A stretch of DNA of 34,354 bases from an uncultured Bacteroidales bacterium (GTDB taxonomy: Bacteria > Bacteroidota > Bacteroidia > Bacteroidales > Paludibacteraceae), in NCBI GenBank assembly GCA_946185835.1, contig CAMHKW010000022.1, positions 1 through 34,354 of the forward strand, in the 5' to 3' direction. Both the position numbers and the translations under genes were made by a program. Under the pieces are notes generated by a model. The model saw nothing but the letters and a program-made list of their open reading frames with translations. It did no database searches and was not told the origin of the DNA. Of the stretch, positions 17,701 through 25,013 are shown in pieces (positions within the stretch are counted from its first letter, which is position 1; the number at the start of each line of letters is the position of its first letter).

Positions 17701-17920
17701 CACAGGTACACTCACTGCACACAAGGCTTATCTGCTCAACAGCAATGCAGCTACTCTCAAACGGATGCCTTTCATCTTCAACAGCACGGGTACCACTACC
17801 ATCATCGACAGAATACCAACAGACGATAAACATTGTATCAAAGTGCTACGCGAAGGTCACATCTATATCCTTCTGCCCGACGGCACCACCTTCGACGCCC
17901 AAGGCAAGAAAGTGCAATAA
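14708..17920 (+). CDS. BspA-like exported repeat protein (1070 aa)
   Basis: A signal peptide (LLMALFTISAGAWA, residues 1-21) is followed by a BspA/LRR_5-type leucine-rich region (about 75-175, for example SSGLNTINLPSTITSFGNQV). Two homologous segments of about 150 residues begin at ITWTEDDLKTIHL (about 195) and ITWGASALQNIDI (about 347); each contains a W-W-D-x(n)-L-x-W-(T/S)-G-D pattern. An Ig-like domain (about 491-605, ending ATVVASTPGNENFKEASATI) and a long C-terminal beta-rich region follow. The end (HIYILLPDGTTFDAQGKKVQ) resembles the terminal strand of exported Bacteroidales proteins but is a weaker T9SS-tail match than its neighbours. Likely a surface or secreted protein of unknown ligand. 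No strong promoter element is visible in the 14618-14707 gap. Confidence 0.87.
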   Translation: MKKTIILLMALFTISAGAWATTTVQKIGKFSYELDDSTGEAKLIKKPGSADGASYNLSGDIVVPGIVEYNSASYLVKTIDYEAFIGCGFSSVTVEEGVQIIENFAFMSSGLNTINLPSTITSFGNQVFAWSGLTTMNILAANPPTFTYGSPFADMSNKLEHLNVPYNSMDTYKNDANWSVYADIIGAAAGGAPESITWTEDDLKTIHLFLNGSHTLNYITLTAFSREEKVDGVLTAIDYCHFLYDNDPRAQYTGFSIRDSSTFTFSTQLGNFKRIIISCDADNTDHLKARSGWKWDEEKKQLIWTGDTTSVVLATDGTKDLYVTSGRITSIEFLFDGVEPDPVPDPITWGASALQNIDISAMSDDYSISQTMDGIRVTASSATSNDYSHLSTFESNTSISIVNHGKLTFSHSTDNITGIIIACSSSGYCNLAHLATGTGWTWDADNYLLSWSGDEETVTLESDGSSDIYIGTILYITFSFGANSPGPINQHETDLSFNKSEVTIIEDIYGTLFEPGTDQTPEMTYSLSVSVYENGEYVSYKPSDLSLPVSYSVSTNNAISIKPSADGNSFTLEVNDYGDATVVASTPGNENFKEASATITIHVVPGKGANSEAVLGYASGELVPDGKIFSLKTGEDLPEFELYDKQNPANPLSPVRLIVGSMKKHLVYNRSSNTFRAISAGEDRVVLQYSRYDDGDENGDWLLIYVPVQVLPSQAAMSSSPNFNTDPAASGAMTVNATYDGNTHSINVNGTLTDEDVAQALSKLPYGSAEWKSALPNTISFEVPAGTGRITLNGNVQQGYEVRLQIRDKNDVAKFSSEKMAGGQAFYDYDVVDQTTVVIYVAAVGGSSTGNAPRRAPAAKNDAPLAMLTGLDMAPAYPIVTEADPETTDVYYTTHYNETQQYILPEGTDAYVATIRGENLFLKKVVDAGNVLPANTPVILKSTTAQVNLIPTNEVAVAVTDTNHLKGTDIAMTAPANCYVLDSKSADESLTGIGFYAFTGTLTAHKAYLLNSNAATLKRMPFIFNSTGTTTIIDRIPTDDKHCIKVLREGHIYILLPDGTTFDAQGKKVQ

Positions 17921-17976
17921 CAGAACAAACGCAAAACGAGGTGAATCTAATACCTTTGAGGTAATCATCTATATAA

Positions 17977-18007
17977 ACACTCCTGCAAAATCTCTTTGCA
18001 GGAGTGT
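17977..18007. terminator. Strong hairpin terminator between convergent genes
   Basis: A perfect 13-bp stem (ACACTCCTGCAAA / TTTGCAGGAGTGT) with the five-base loop ATCTC lies between the plus-strand 1070-residue gene and the minus-strand membrane-protein gene. T-rich sequence (TGTTGTTTA) follows on the plus strand. It may serve both directions. Confidence 0.85.
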
Positions 18008-18119
18008 TGTTTAAGAGATATTCCCGCAGGAAAATCGTTGATTTATTGGACAACAATAATTGCTGTTAATCGTCAGCAAAGGCAGTGGATTTATTCTGCT
18101 CAAATGATTCGCTGATAAG

Positions 18120-18692
18120 TTAAAAATTATCCGGCGGGAAGATGTATTTATATCTTGGTCCTTTCTCCGGTTGAGGAAAGAAAAGACTCTGCTGATACGT
18201 TAAGATAAAATTGTTGGCATTAAATGTGTTTTCTGACGGATACATAGTCATCAGAAAGCGGTTCCCTTCGAACAGCCACATCGGGATAAATAGTTCCTTA
18301 CCTGATTTGAGTATGACAACGGTGTGGTGCGTTGCAACTCGAGAAGCAAAAAAACCGACATCAACATACCAATGAGCTACGTCCGAGGGCTTGAAACAGA
18401 TAGTTTTCCTATCGTGCCTGAATGTAAATTCACGGGTCTGCATATCAACCTCTAATGTGGTGTTGACAGCAAAGAGATAACTTACCCAGTCAGCGTAGAG
18501 CATAGTCAGTTCAAAAAGCAGAATAACAGCCATGGCGATAAATGCGAGAATGGTTGCAGTATCCCAACTGCCTTTATCAACAATCAGATATACGAAAAAT
18601 GCTGTTATCAATATTGCAGGTATGGTAACAAAAAACAGCCAAACCAAGCCCTTGTTGTTAGCTTTGAACGTATGTGTAGCGGTGTCTAACAT
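18120..18692 (-). CDS. Small membrane protein with PH-like soluble domain
   Basis: This 190-residue protein has two transmembrane helices (WLFFVTIPAILITAFFVYLI and ILAFIAMAVILLFELTMLYA, about residues 17-70). A soluble domain of beta-strands follows (TTLEVDMQTREFTFRHDRKTICFKPSDVAHWYVDVGFF, then HTVVILKSGKELFIPMWLF). This is the arrangement of bacterial PH-like proteins of the YdbT/YcxB kind. The start at 18692 (MLDTATHTF) is preferred because it lies 20 bases after the upstream gene's stop, whereas the longer frame would overlap the rubredoxin coding region. It is the last gene of the minus-strand redox cluster and probably translated from the same message. Function unknown. Confidence 0.75.
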   Translation of the reverse strand: MLDTATHTFKANNKGLVWLFFVTIPAILITAFFVYLIVDKGSWDTATILAFIAMAVILLFELTMLYADWVSYLFAVNTTLEVDMQTREFTFRHDRKTICFKPSDVAHWYVDVGFFASRVATHHTVVILKSGKELFIPMWLFEGNRFLMTMYPSENTFNANNFILTYQQSLFFPQPEKGPRYKYIFPPDNF

Positions 18693-18711
18693 AAAATGTA
18701 ATACCAGTAAT

Positions 18712-19656
18712 TTATTTTGCCGGTGTAAACTTGTCTTTGCCTCGCTTGCAGCGCGGACATTTCCAATCGTCAGGCAGGTCTTCAAACGCTACGCCGTCGT
18801 GCTCTGCCGGGTCGTATAGATAGCCGCAGATAGAGCAGACATATTTGCCGGAGGTCTCTTTCTTCGAAAAATCCACATCTGCAAATCGTGTTGGCACAGG
18901 ATTATCAAGATCCATGACGCGTTTTGCTTCAAGATTCTCAGGGCCTTGAGGACTATGGGTTGATAGATATACGGTCGGGTGCTTACGAATGAACTCACGG
19001 ATACGATTCTGTGTTTCGCGTGCAGCCTTGATGTCGTCATATACTACCGACAGTTTATCAGCGTAAAGAGCTTCATCGCAATAGGTTATGTCGCCGTGAA
19101 TCATGTAGAACAGGTTGCCGTCTTCCACTATGATAATACTGTTTCCGCGTGTGTGTCCTTCGGCTCTGACAAACCATATCCCATCCTGAATTTTTTGCGC
19201 TTCAGGGAAATTATAATATGCGCCATCGGTGTAGCTGACCGGCACGAGGTTGCCGATACCTTCAAGTTCTGCTGCGCCAAGTTCGTGAGCATTGACAAAT
19301 ATCTGTGCATTCGGGAATGACTTCAATTCGCCTGAATGGTCGGCATGACGATGGGTCAGCAGGACTTTAGTGACTTGTTCGGGTTTGTAACCGAGTTTCT
19401 GCAGGTTGTCGATATAGTCGCCGCACGAATAACCTATAAATGCAACAGACTCTTCGTTAGGCACTTCTTCCGGAAATCCGGCTGGCAGACCGGTATCAAC
19501 GAGAATAACATCCTTACCGGTGTCAATAAGATAGTTTTGCAGACTGCCGCGATAGCGGATGTTGTGGTCGAACTTGTCTTGTCCTTCTTCGCCGCCGAAA
19601 ACGAAAGGCTGCGTATAAAATCCGTCTGTGCGGAATTTAATAGCTTTGATTTGCAT
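18712..19656 (-). CDS. Metallo-beta-lactamase-fold hydrolase fused to rubredoxin
   Basis: The N-terminal about 250 residues form a metallo-beta-lactamase fold with THRHADHSG (H102, H104, D106, H107), EGHTRGNS (H168), HGDITY (D189) and STHSP (H234). This is the two-metal ligand set of lactonases and glyoxalase II-like enzymes. The C-terminal about 45 residues are a complete rubredoxin, [18 protein letters not shown], then [15 protein letters not shown], with Fe-binding C274, C277, C300 and C303. The fusion suggests a hydrolase or oxidoreductase that receives electrons through the rubredoxin. It is not a flavodiiron protein: the first metal motif has His, not Glu, at its second position, and there is no flavodoxin domain. 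Flavodoxin-like and flavin-binding genes lie directly upstream and could be partners. Domain calls are firm; substrate unknown. Confidence 0.92.
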   Translation of the reverse strand: MQIKAIKFRTDGFYTQPFVFGGEEGQDKFDHNIRYRGSLQNYLIDTGKDVILVDTGLPAGFPEEVPNEESVAFIGYSCGDYIDNLQKLGYKPEQVTKVLLTHRHADHSGELKSFPNAQIFVNAHELGAAELEGIGNLVPVSYTDGAYYNFPEAQKIQDGIWFVRAEGHTRGNSIIIVEDGNLFYMIHGDITYCDEALYADKLSVVYDDIKAARETQNRIREFIRKHPTVYLSTHSPQGPENLEAKRVMDLDNPVPTRFADVDFSKKETSGKYVCSICGYLYDPAEHDGVAFEDLPDDWKCPRCKRGKDKFTPAK

Positions 19657-19722
19657 AGCGTTTTTGTATTTAAATGGCGTTATTATATGTTGTTTCTTCT
19701 TATATTTGAATTTATTTTACGC

Positions 19723-19743
19723 ACCAAACGAATGTTTGGGTGG
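19723..19743 (-). terminator. Possible hairpin between the NimA-like gene and the MBL-rubredoxin gene
   Basis: CACCAAAC and GTTTGGGTG pair across a four-base loop with one bulged base. There is no T-run on the minus strand, so it could instead be a processing or regulatory hairpin in the 97-base gap. No convincing -7 promoter was found for the MBL-rubredoxin gene. Confidence 0.4.
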
Positions 19744-19753
19744 TTATTAGTAA

Positions 19754-20275
19754 CTAACCGTTCTTATGTGCTCTCACAAGCTCTATCGCCTCTTTGCCGC
19801 TCAGGTGGTCTATCTCCATGCAGAGCACTGCCACTCGTGTACGGCTTATACCGCCCGGCATAGCCACTGACTTGTCAATCTCGTGCTGCAGACCGGCATG
19901 GTCTCCGGGATTATAATGCTCGCCAAGGATTCGCAAGCCGGCAATAATATCCTCCATCTTGTCGAATATGCGCATACGTCCGAAAGCAATCACGCTACGG
20001 AAATAGGTAGTGTACTCATCAGGGTGGATTTCGTCCTGCGCAATCACCGTAAACGAGCATTTTTCCTCATTTCGCAATGCATCAATCTTATGTCCCTCAA
20101 CGGCAGAATGAAAATAAATCTTGCCGTCCTTGTAGGCATAACTCAGCGGCACACCATACGGATAACCGCCGTCGCCCAAGACGGACAACACACCGGCTGT
20201 GCCATTTTCCAAAATCTTCTCACACTCCTCATGTGGCAGTTCCTGCCGTTTGCGGCACATAGGTCTGAATTCCAT
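19754..20275 (-). CDS. Pyridoxamine 5'-phosphate oxidase-family flavin-binding protein (NimA-like)
   Basis: The protein has 173 residues from MEFRPMCRKRQELP. It matches the NimA/nitroimidazole-resistance branch of the split-barrel FMN-binding superfamily: C-x-IL-NG--GVLSV with GYPYGVPLSYAYKDGKIYFHSA, then HKIDALR and CSFTVIAQDEI, and the Y-TTYFRSVIAFGRMRI block. Family members bind FMN or a related flavin and are cytoplasmic reductases of varied substrate. The start is either 20287, overlapping the upstream stop, or 20275, one base after that stop; the second is preferred, and both imply tight translational coupling to the flavodoxin-fold gene upstream. Drug-resistance activity cannot be inferred from family membership alone. 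Confidence 0.87.
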   Translation of the reverse strand: MEFRPMCRKRQELPHEECEKILENGTAGVLSVLGDGGYPYGVPLSYAYKDGKIYFHSAVEGHKIDALRNEEKCSFTVIAQDEIHPDEYTTYFRSVIAFGRMRIFDKMEDIIAGLRILGEHYNPGDHAGLQHEIDKSVAMPGGISRTRVAVLCMEIDHLSGKEAIELVRAHKNG

Positions 20276-20276
20276 A

Positions 20277-20969
20277 TCACTTTTCACTCGCTTTCTCTAC
20301 CAGTCTTTTGCCTAAGTCGTATGCATTTTGCAGGTCGATATGAAAATGTTCGTCGCGGTAGCGGCGTTTGTCTTCTTCGCTGAAGAGATTGAAATCGTAG
20401 CGGCTGTAGTCGTTGAACTGATATGTGTTGCAGGCGTACAACGTCTCCGCATAGCCGTAGATATCCTCCATGCACTTAGTGTTCTCCTCCAAAATAGCAG
20501 GATAACCGATGACCTTCATATACGGCTCAGGGCAGTTCATCGTAAAAATCATACCGGTGTAAATCGTCTTGTCACGTAGCAGGATATGCTTGCCGCCTTC
20601 GTGTCCGCTGCCATTTTCTGTCGGTTCGTACATATATGTGCCTATCGGGAACATAGCGCGTTCCATAAAACTACGCAGAATACCTGTGGGGTAACTGTAG
20701 TAAACAGGCGAACCAAAAACCAGCACATCTGCTTGGCGGCAACGCTCTAACACAGGGCGTAGATCGTCTTTGATAGCACATAGACCATTGCATTTGGAGT
20801 TCTTAATTTTGCACGCAAAACATGACTTGCAGCCTTGGAATTGAATATCATAGAGATGAATCAGTTCTGCCTCTGCACCTGCCTCTTGTGCACCGCGCAT
20901 AGCGGCTTGTAGCATCTGTGCGGTGTTTTTGTTCTTGCGCGGCGAACCGTTGATAAAAATTGCTTTCAT
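20277..20969 (-). CDS. NAD(P)H-dependent FMN reductase / flavodoxin-fold protein with cysteine cluster
   Basis: The 230-residue protein starts with the flavodoxin-like phosphate-binding loop MKAIFINGSPRKNKNT. A cysteine-rich segment GCKSCFACKIKNSKCNGLC (residues 47-64) and DD follow, then GSPVYYSYPTGILRSFMERA, the isoalloxazine-contacting loop of the NADPH-dependent FMN reductase/iron-sulfur flavoprotein family. The start at 20969 is chosen because it begins at the conserved MKAIFINGSPR and has a promoter just upstream; the longer open frame runs through that promoter. It is first in the tightly coupled pair with the NimA-like gene. A redox-defence or electron-transfer role is plausible; the partner is unknown. 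Confidence 0.9.
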   Translation of the reverse strand: MKAIFINGSPRKNKNTAQMLQAAMRGAQEAGAEAELIHLYDIQFQGCKSCFACKIKNSKCNGLCAIKDDLRPVLERCRQADVLVFGSPVYYSYPTGILRSFMERAMFPIGTYMYEPTENGSGHEGGKHILLRDKTIYTGMIFTMNCPEPYMKVIGYPAILEENTKCMEDIYGYAETLYACNTYQFNDYSRYDFNLFSEEDKRRYRDEHFHIDLQNAYDLGKRLVEKASEK

Positions 20970-20997
20970 TATAATTGTTGTTATTAGTTTGCGAATG

Positions 20998-21005
20998 CAA
21001 AGATA
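20998..21005 (-). promoter_or_regulatory. -7 element of the flavodoxin-fold/NimA-like operon
   Basis: TATCTTTG on the minus strand matches the TAnnTTTG consensus exactly, 28 bases upstream of the start codon. No clear TTTG -33 element is seen at the usual distance. Confidence 0.7.
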
Positions 21006-21082
21006 CAATATTTTTGCGGAATAAATAAAGGGCACATCTAAAAATTCTTAACATCTTGATTCATAATCTTTGCTTCAGATTT

Positions 21083-21622
21083 TCACACCGTTTTGCCCAA
21101 TTCGTACGCCTCTTGCAGTTTCGGGTTACCGCTTATCTCACGCGGGTCGTTAACGCCGCCGCAGAACAGATGCCCTTTGAGAGAGCAACGCTCATAGCAG
21201 TCGATCCAGCCCTGCAAACCACTCTCGGCACGCTCCGGCACAAACGGTTCGTCCTCGGCAGCCGTGGTCAGCAGGTAGATGTCGCGGAAGCGGTAGTCCT
21301 TCGGATACATGGCGTTCATACGGTCGATGAGCGTCTTCATCTGACCCGACATCTCGTAATAATATATTGGCGTTGCCCAGCACACAACATCAGCGCCCAG
21401 CACCGACTCCATGATTGCCGGCACGTCGTCTTTGAAGACACAAGCGCCTGTTTCCTGGCATTTGAGACACCCTATGCAAAAGCGTATCTCCTTGCCGCGA
21501 AGCGAGATGAGTTCCACATCATTACCTGCCGCTTTGGCACCTGCAGAAAACTGCTCCGCCATCGCGTGGCTGTTCGACCCCACACGCAGTGAGGTCGAGA
21601 GAATAACTACTTTCTTTGACAT
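21083..21622 (-). CDS. Flavodoxin-fold NADPH-dependent FMN reductase family protein
   Basis: This 179-residue protein begins MSKKVVILSTSLRVGSNSHA, the FMN phosphate-binding loop of the family. FCIGCLKCQETGACVFKDD (four cysteines) and ATPIYYYEMSGQMKTLIDR follow, the flavin-contacting loop. Length is typical. It is on the same strand as the other flavodoxin-like gene at 20277-20969, but that gene has its own promoter in the gap, so they are paralogues rather than one strict operon. Its first 25 codons are repeated at 25014-25088 with 73 of 77 matching bases. No Bacteroidetes -7 element was recognised directly upstream. Confidence 0.9.
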   Translation of the reverse strand: MSKKVVILSTSLRVGSNSHAMAEQFSAGAKAAGNDVELISLRGKEIRFCIGCLKCQETGACVFKDDVPAIMESVLGADVVCWATPIYYYEMSGQMKTLIDRMNAMYPKDYRFRDIYLLTTAAEDEPFVPERAESGLQGWIDCYERCSLKGHLFCGGVNDPREISGNPKLQEAYELGKTV

Positions 21623-21624
21623 AT
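21548..21624 (-). repeat. Left copy of a 77-bp direct repeat flanking the restriction-modification genes
   Basis: The 5' end of the intact flavodoxin-like gene plus the first bases of its leader match 25014-25090 in the same orientation. Four mismatches (73/77) were counted by eye. The copies are about 3.47 kb apart and bracket the PstI-like genes. Confidence 0.85.
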
Positions 21625-22198
21625 TGTTTTTAGTTTCTTCTAAATTTGATATATTTATTTCTTTTCAATGCTTCGTTTTGTACGATTATATACCTGCGAG
21701 TTTTTTGCTTAAGCATCATGAAAGGTCAATATCTTGCTATGCAAACTGCAAAATTACTTTTTTTTGAGAATATACGCAAAAAAAATAGCAGTCCTTTCGT
21801 TTTTGTGAGGTAAAAGTACTCCGCAAGCGGCATGGTGGAAAAGGCTGTAAATAGCAACAAACAAGTCACAATCCAGAGATAAACACTTTTTTTCTTCCTA
21901 AAACTTTGCAAATTATTTAGGAATAGAGGACAACTAAATATCCGTTTTTTTTGCAAAATATCGGATATTTGAATTATCAAAAAACACCTCTATACCGTTG
22001 TCTTTAACATCTCCGTTACAAGAGACAATATACAGCAGACTAATTCCACCTTTCCGATGAGCAAGTGCGCAAAGTGGTTAGCAAAATCAATCGGCACATA
22101 TAACCCCAAAAGTACCATAAACTTATCGTAAAGTGCAAGTTATCGCGTAAAAATGCACCTCCCTAACAAAAAAAAAGCACTGCAAAAAGCCCCAAATT
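21625..22198. other. AT-rich intergenic stretch upstream of the methyltransferase
   Basis: No supported gene is present. An 84-codon minus-strand frame (21726-21980) contains one hydrophobic stretch but has no promoter and recognisable relatives are lacking. An inverted repeat AAATATCCG / CGGATATTT (21936-21944 and 21962-21970) with a 17-base AT-rich loop is the only clear structure. Confidence 0.5.
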
Positions 22199-22230
22199 AT
22201 TGCATATCTGCTAAAAAAAGTGTATCTTTG
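22199..22230 (+). promoter_or_regulatory. Promoter of the restriction-modification operon
   Basis: TATCTTTG (22223-22230) is a perfect -7 element, with ATTGC at about 22199-22203 as a weaker -33 element 19 bases upstream. The methyltransferase start codon follows after 19 bases, giving a very short leader. Confidence 0.75.
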
Positions 22231-22249
22231 CGTCAAATTTCGGTATAAA

Positions 22250-23707
22250 ATGTTACAAGCCATATTACAACGTACAAAGGACTTTATTGCAAAAGCCTCT
22301 AAAGAGGAACGCAAAAAGTACGGACAGTTCTTTACTTCTGAAAGAACTGCCCAATATATGGCTGAAATGTTCCAATTTGACCTATCAAAACCAGAAATAT
22401 CATTATTAGATGCCGGTGCAGGTACTGGTATTTTGTCTGCTGCTGCTGTATGGACACTTTTACTACGCGGTTATAAAGGCAAAATCCATCTCGTTTGCTA
22501 CGAGAACGACACGCAGGTTATTCCTGTTCTCATTGACAATCTAGAATATATGCACCAGCATGCCAATTTGACCTATCGTGTATTGACGGATAATTATATT
22601 TTGTCTCAACCATTTAGTAGCGGTACAAGTCTCTTTGAAGATAAAGAGTACAAATACGACTACATAATTGGCAATCCGCCTTACTTGAAGGTTCCCAAAG
22701 ATGCCCCGGAAGCGATGCATATGCCGCAAGTCTGCTATGGTGCACCTAATCTGTATTTCCTATTTTGGGCAATGGCTATTAACAACCTTAAAGAGAATGG
22801 TGAGTTAGTGTATATTGTACCGCGTTCTTGGACTTCTGGAGCATATTTTGAGCGTTTCCGCCAATACCTTTTTGCTAATACAACTATTCAATCTGTACAT
22901 TTGTTTGTGAGTAGAGATAAGGTGTTTAGCGAAGAATCAGTATTACAAGAAACAATCATTATCAAGGTCAAGAAAACTACTCAAAAACCGCAAACAATTG
23001 ATATTTCTTCATGTTCAACGGCTGATTTTAGCGACTTGACACATTTCCATGTGCCATATAGTACTGTTGTTGCGCAAAACCAATATGTATTCTTGCCAAC
23101 CAACAATGAAGAAGCAGAAGTTCTGGCACGAATTAATGGATTATCAGATACGCTCAAAACGCTGCAAACTCCGATGCACACAGGTTTAGTGGTCGATTTT
23201 AGGGAACGTGAGGTGCTAAAGGACGAGCCGGATGATGAGACTTTCCCTCTCTTTTATTCAAGCCATATCAGTAAAGACGGGCAAGTTGTTTGGCCTGTTG
23301 GTAAATCTGGTGAGTATATCCACACTGACCGAACAGGACTGCTGCAATCCAATTCTAACTATATCTTTGTCAAGCGTTTCACTTCCAAAGAAGAACCACG
23401 CCGCTTGCAATGTGGTGTGTACCTGTCAAGTCGTTTTCCTAAATACAAGTATATCAGTACACAAAATAAAATAAATTTTATAGAGTGCAGTTCATTGGAT
23501 ATGTTGTTCGGAATATACGCCCTACTTAACTCAACACTCTATGATCAATACTACCGCATATTGAATGGCTCAACACAGGTAAACTCAACGGAGGTAAATG
23601 CTATGCCCATTCCGTCTGCAAGTACCATCAGCAAAATGGGGGCAGAACTATCGGGGAAACCGCTTACAACCGCATATTGTGACCAAATCGTAGAAAAATG
23701 GATATAA
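22250..23707 (+). CDS. Type II N6-adenine DNA methyltransferase (PstI/BsuBI-like system)
   Basis: The protein has 485 residues from MLQAILQRTKDF. It carries KYGQFFTSERTAQYMAEMF, the N-terminal signature of gamma-class type II methyltransferases. The SAM-binding motif I LDAGAGTGILSAA (D54-G60), the catalytic NPPY motif (residues 142-145, IIGNPPYLKVP) and a C-terminal target-recognition region ending LNSTLYDQYYR, then GSTQVNSTEVNAMPIP, are also present. It transfers a methyl group to adenine N6 to protect host DNA from the adjacent nuclease. The start at 22250 is chosen because an upstream GTG in frame lies inside the promoter. The stop overlaps the nuclease start by 10 bases, ensuring coupled translation with the methylase first. 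Recognition of CTGCAG is inferred from the nuclease partner. Confidence 0.93.
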   Translation: MLQAILQRTKDFIAKASKEERKKYGQFFTSERTAQYMAEMFQFDLSKPEISLLDAGAGTGILSAAAVWTLLLRGYKGKIHLVCYENDTQVIPVLIDNLEYMHQHANLTYRVLTDNYILSQPFSSGTSLFEDKEYKYDYIIGNPPYLKVPKDAPEAMHMPQVCYGAPNLYFLFWAMAINNLKENGELVYIVPRSWTSGAYFERFRQYLFANTTIQSVHLFVSRDKVFSEESVLQETIIIKVKKTTQKPQTIDISSCSTADFSDLTHFHVPYSTVVAQNQYVFLPTNNEEAEVLARINGLSDTLKTLQTPMHTGLVVDFREREVLKDEPDDETFPLFYSSHISKDGQVVWPVGKSGEYIHTDRTGLLQSNSNYIFVKRFTSKEEPRRLQCGVYLSSRFPKYKYISTQNKINFIECSSLDMLFGIYALLNSTLYDQYYRILNGSTQVNSTEVNAMPIPSASTISKMGAELSGKPLTTAYCDQIVEKWI

Positions 23708-24624
23708 AAGTTTCTATCATCAAGTCCGTCTTGAAACAAATCGGGATGCCCAAAGCACAGCAAGCAGACCTTTGTGCGCTTACTATTTTGAGTATGGCAA
23801 ATATCAAACCTCATGATAGATGGAGTGCAGCAAAAGCAGAGTGGATTCGAATTCACGATGTAATCGCTTTTTCCAACACATACTACGGAACAACTTATGC
23901 CGAAAATTCTCGTGAAACTTTCCGCAAACAAGCTATGCATCATTTCCGTACAGCAGCCTTGATAGAAGATAACGGGAAAGCCACTAACAGCCCCAATTAT
24001 CGTTACCGCTTAACAGCAGAATTTCTCGCTGTTATTCGCGATATAAATGCAAAAGATGTTGCAAAAAGCAAAGAGTTACAAAATTTCTGTAAGGCACACA
24101 CAAGTCTTACGGAGTTGTACGCTTCCAAAAAGAAAATGCAAAAAATGCCTGTACAGATAAATGGGGTGGCACTTACTTTGAGTGTGGGCAAGCATAATCA
24201 ACTGCAAAAAGCCATTGTTGAGGAATTTGCACCACGTTTTGCGCCGCGCTCGCAATGTCTGTATTTGGGTGATACCACAGAGAAAGACCTTGTGAAAGAT
24301 GTTGCAAAATTAAGCGAATTAGGTTTTGCTATTACATTGCATGACAAAATGCCTGACGTTGTTCTGTATCGTGATGATAAGAATTGGCTATACTTCGTAG
24401 AAGCGGTTACTTCCGTTGGACCAATGTCGCCTGCACGTATATTGGAGATACAGGAAATGACAAAAGATGTCAAAGCTGGTAAAATCTTTGTTACTGCCTT
24501 TCTCGATTTCGACACATACAAACGTTTCTCCAAAGACCTTGCATGGGAAACAGAAGTATGGATAGCCGATTTGCCCGAACACATGATTCATCTTAATGGT
24601 GATAAGTTCCTTGGACCAAGATAA
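23698..24624 (+). CDS. PstI/BsuBI-family type II restriction endonuclease
   Basis: This 308-residue protein matches the BsuBI/PstI endonuclease family. The N-terminal helical domain contains TYAENSRETFRKQAMHHF. The C-terminal nuclease domain has LYLGDTTEKDL, then KMPDVVLY (D220), FVEAVTSVGPMSPARILEI (E235), KIFVTAFLDF and the very characteristic end WETEVWIADLPEHMIHLNGDKFLGPR, given here in two overlapping pieces: WETEVWIADLPEHMIH and NGDKFLGPR. D220 and E235 are the likely metal-binding pair of the PD-(D/E)XK-like core. Family members cut CTGCAG. The gene is complete, overlaps the methyltransferase gene and is followed by a terminator. CTGCAG sites occur in the window (for example 2160, 28402 and 30474), as expected if they are methylated. 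Confidence 0.93.
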   Translation: MDIKVSIIKSVLKQIGMPKAQQADLCALTILSMANIKPHDRWSAAKAEWIRIHDVIAFSNTYYGTTYAENSRETFRKQAMHHFRTAALIEDNGKATNSPNYRYRLTAEFLAVIRDINAKDVAKSKELQNFCKAHTSLTELYASKKKMQKMPVQINGVALTLSVGKHNQLQKAIVEEFAPRFAPRSQCLYLGDTTEKDLVKDVAKLSELGFAITLHDKMPDVVLYRDDKNWLYFVEAVTSVGPMSPARILEIQEMTKDVKAGKIFVTAFLDFDTYKRFSKDLAWETEVWIADLPEHMIHLNGDKFLGPR

Positions 24625-24650
24625 ACTATATACATCATATACTCTACATT

Positions 24651-24680
24651 AGCGACGCCATCAAAAGTGTCGCTTTTTTT
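24651..24680 (+). terminator. Terminator of the restriction-modification operon
   Basis: The stem AGCGAC / GTCGCT (24651-24656 and 24669-24674) is followed directly by a run of seven Ts, 27 bases after the nuclease stop codon. Confidence 0.85.
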
Positions 24681-24692
24681 ATACCCAAGCTG

Positions 24693-24711
24693 CCCCCCCC
24701 CAAAAAAAAAA
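24693..24711. repeat. Homopolymer junction of nine Cs followed by ten As
   Basis: An uninterrupted C9 tract is joined to an A10 tract just outside the restriction-modification terminator. Such tracts are prone to length change and to sequencing or assembly error, so the exact counts are uncertain. Confidence 0.8.
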
Positions 24712-24732
24712 CTATAGAATCTTGCTTTATCC

Positions 24733-25013
24733 TTAGTTTATTGATTGCTGTCTGAACTCCATCTGGGACATACCGGTCTCGCGGCGGAAGAAATAGCGGA
24801 AATACTCGGCGGACGTGAAATGCAAATCAAAGGCTATTTCGCTCATATTCATGCGCGTATAACGCAGCAACTGCTTGGCATGTTTGATACAGGAACTGTT
24901 AATCCATTGCAGCACCGTCATTTCTGTTTCCTGTTTCACGATACGCGACAGATGCGCCTCGATGTGCGCCATGTTCACAAAGAAGCCCGAAATTGTCTTT
25001 CGCTCCCGCAGAC
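24733..25013 (-). pseudogene. C-terminal stump of an AraC-family transcription regulator
   Basis: About 90 residues on the minus strand form most of an AraC/XylS DNA-binding domain: ERKTISGFFVNMAHIEAHLS, then RIVKQETEMTVLQWIN, MNMSEIAFDLHFTSAEYFRY and FRRETGMSQMEFR. The reading frame lacks its own start and its sensing domain; upstream it runs straight into the flavodoxin 5' fragment in a different frame. An internal ATG at 24978 could give 81 residues, but nothing suggests it is expressed. It is probably a deletion remnant. Confidence 0.8.

Noticed and set aside
18712..19656. Flavodiiron/flavorubredoxin NO or oxygen reductase
   Set aside because: The metal motif is HxHxDH instead of HxExDH, and the flavodoxin domain is missing from the chain.
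21726..21980. 84-residue membrane protein on the minus strand
   Set aside because: AT-rich, no promoter or recognised relatives, and low-complexity Phe/Leu/Lys content typical of chance frames in this region.
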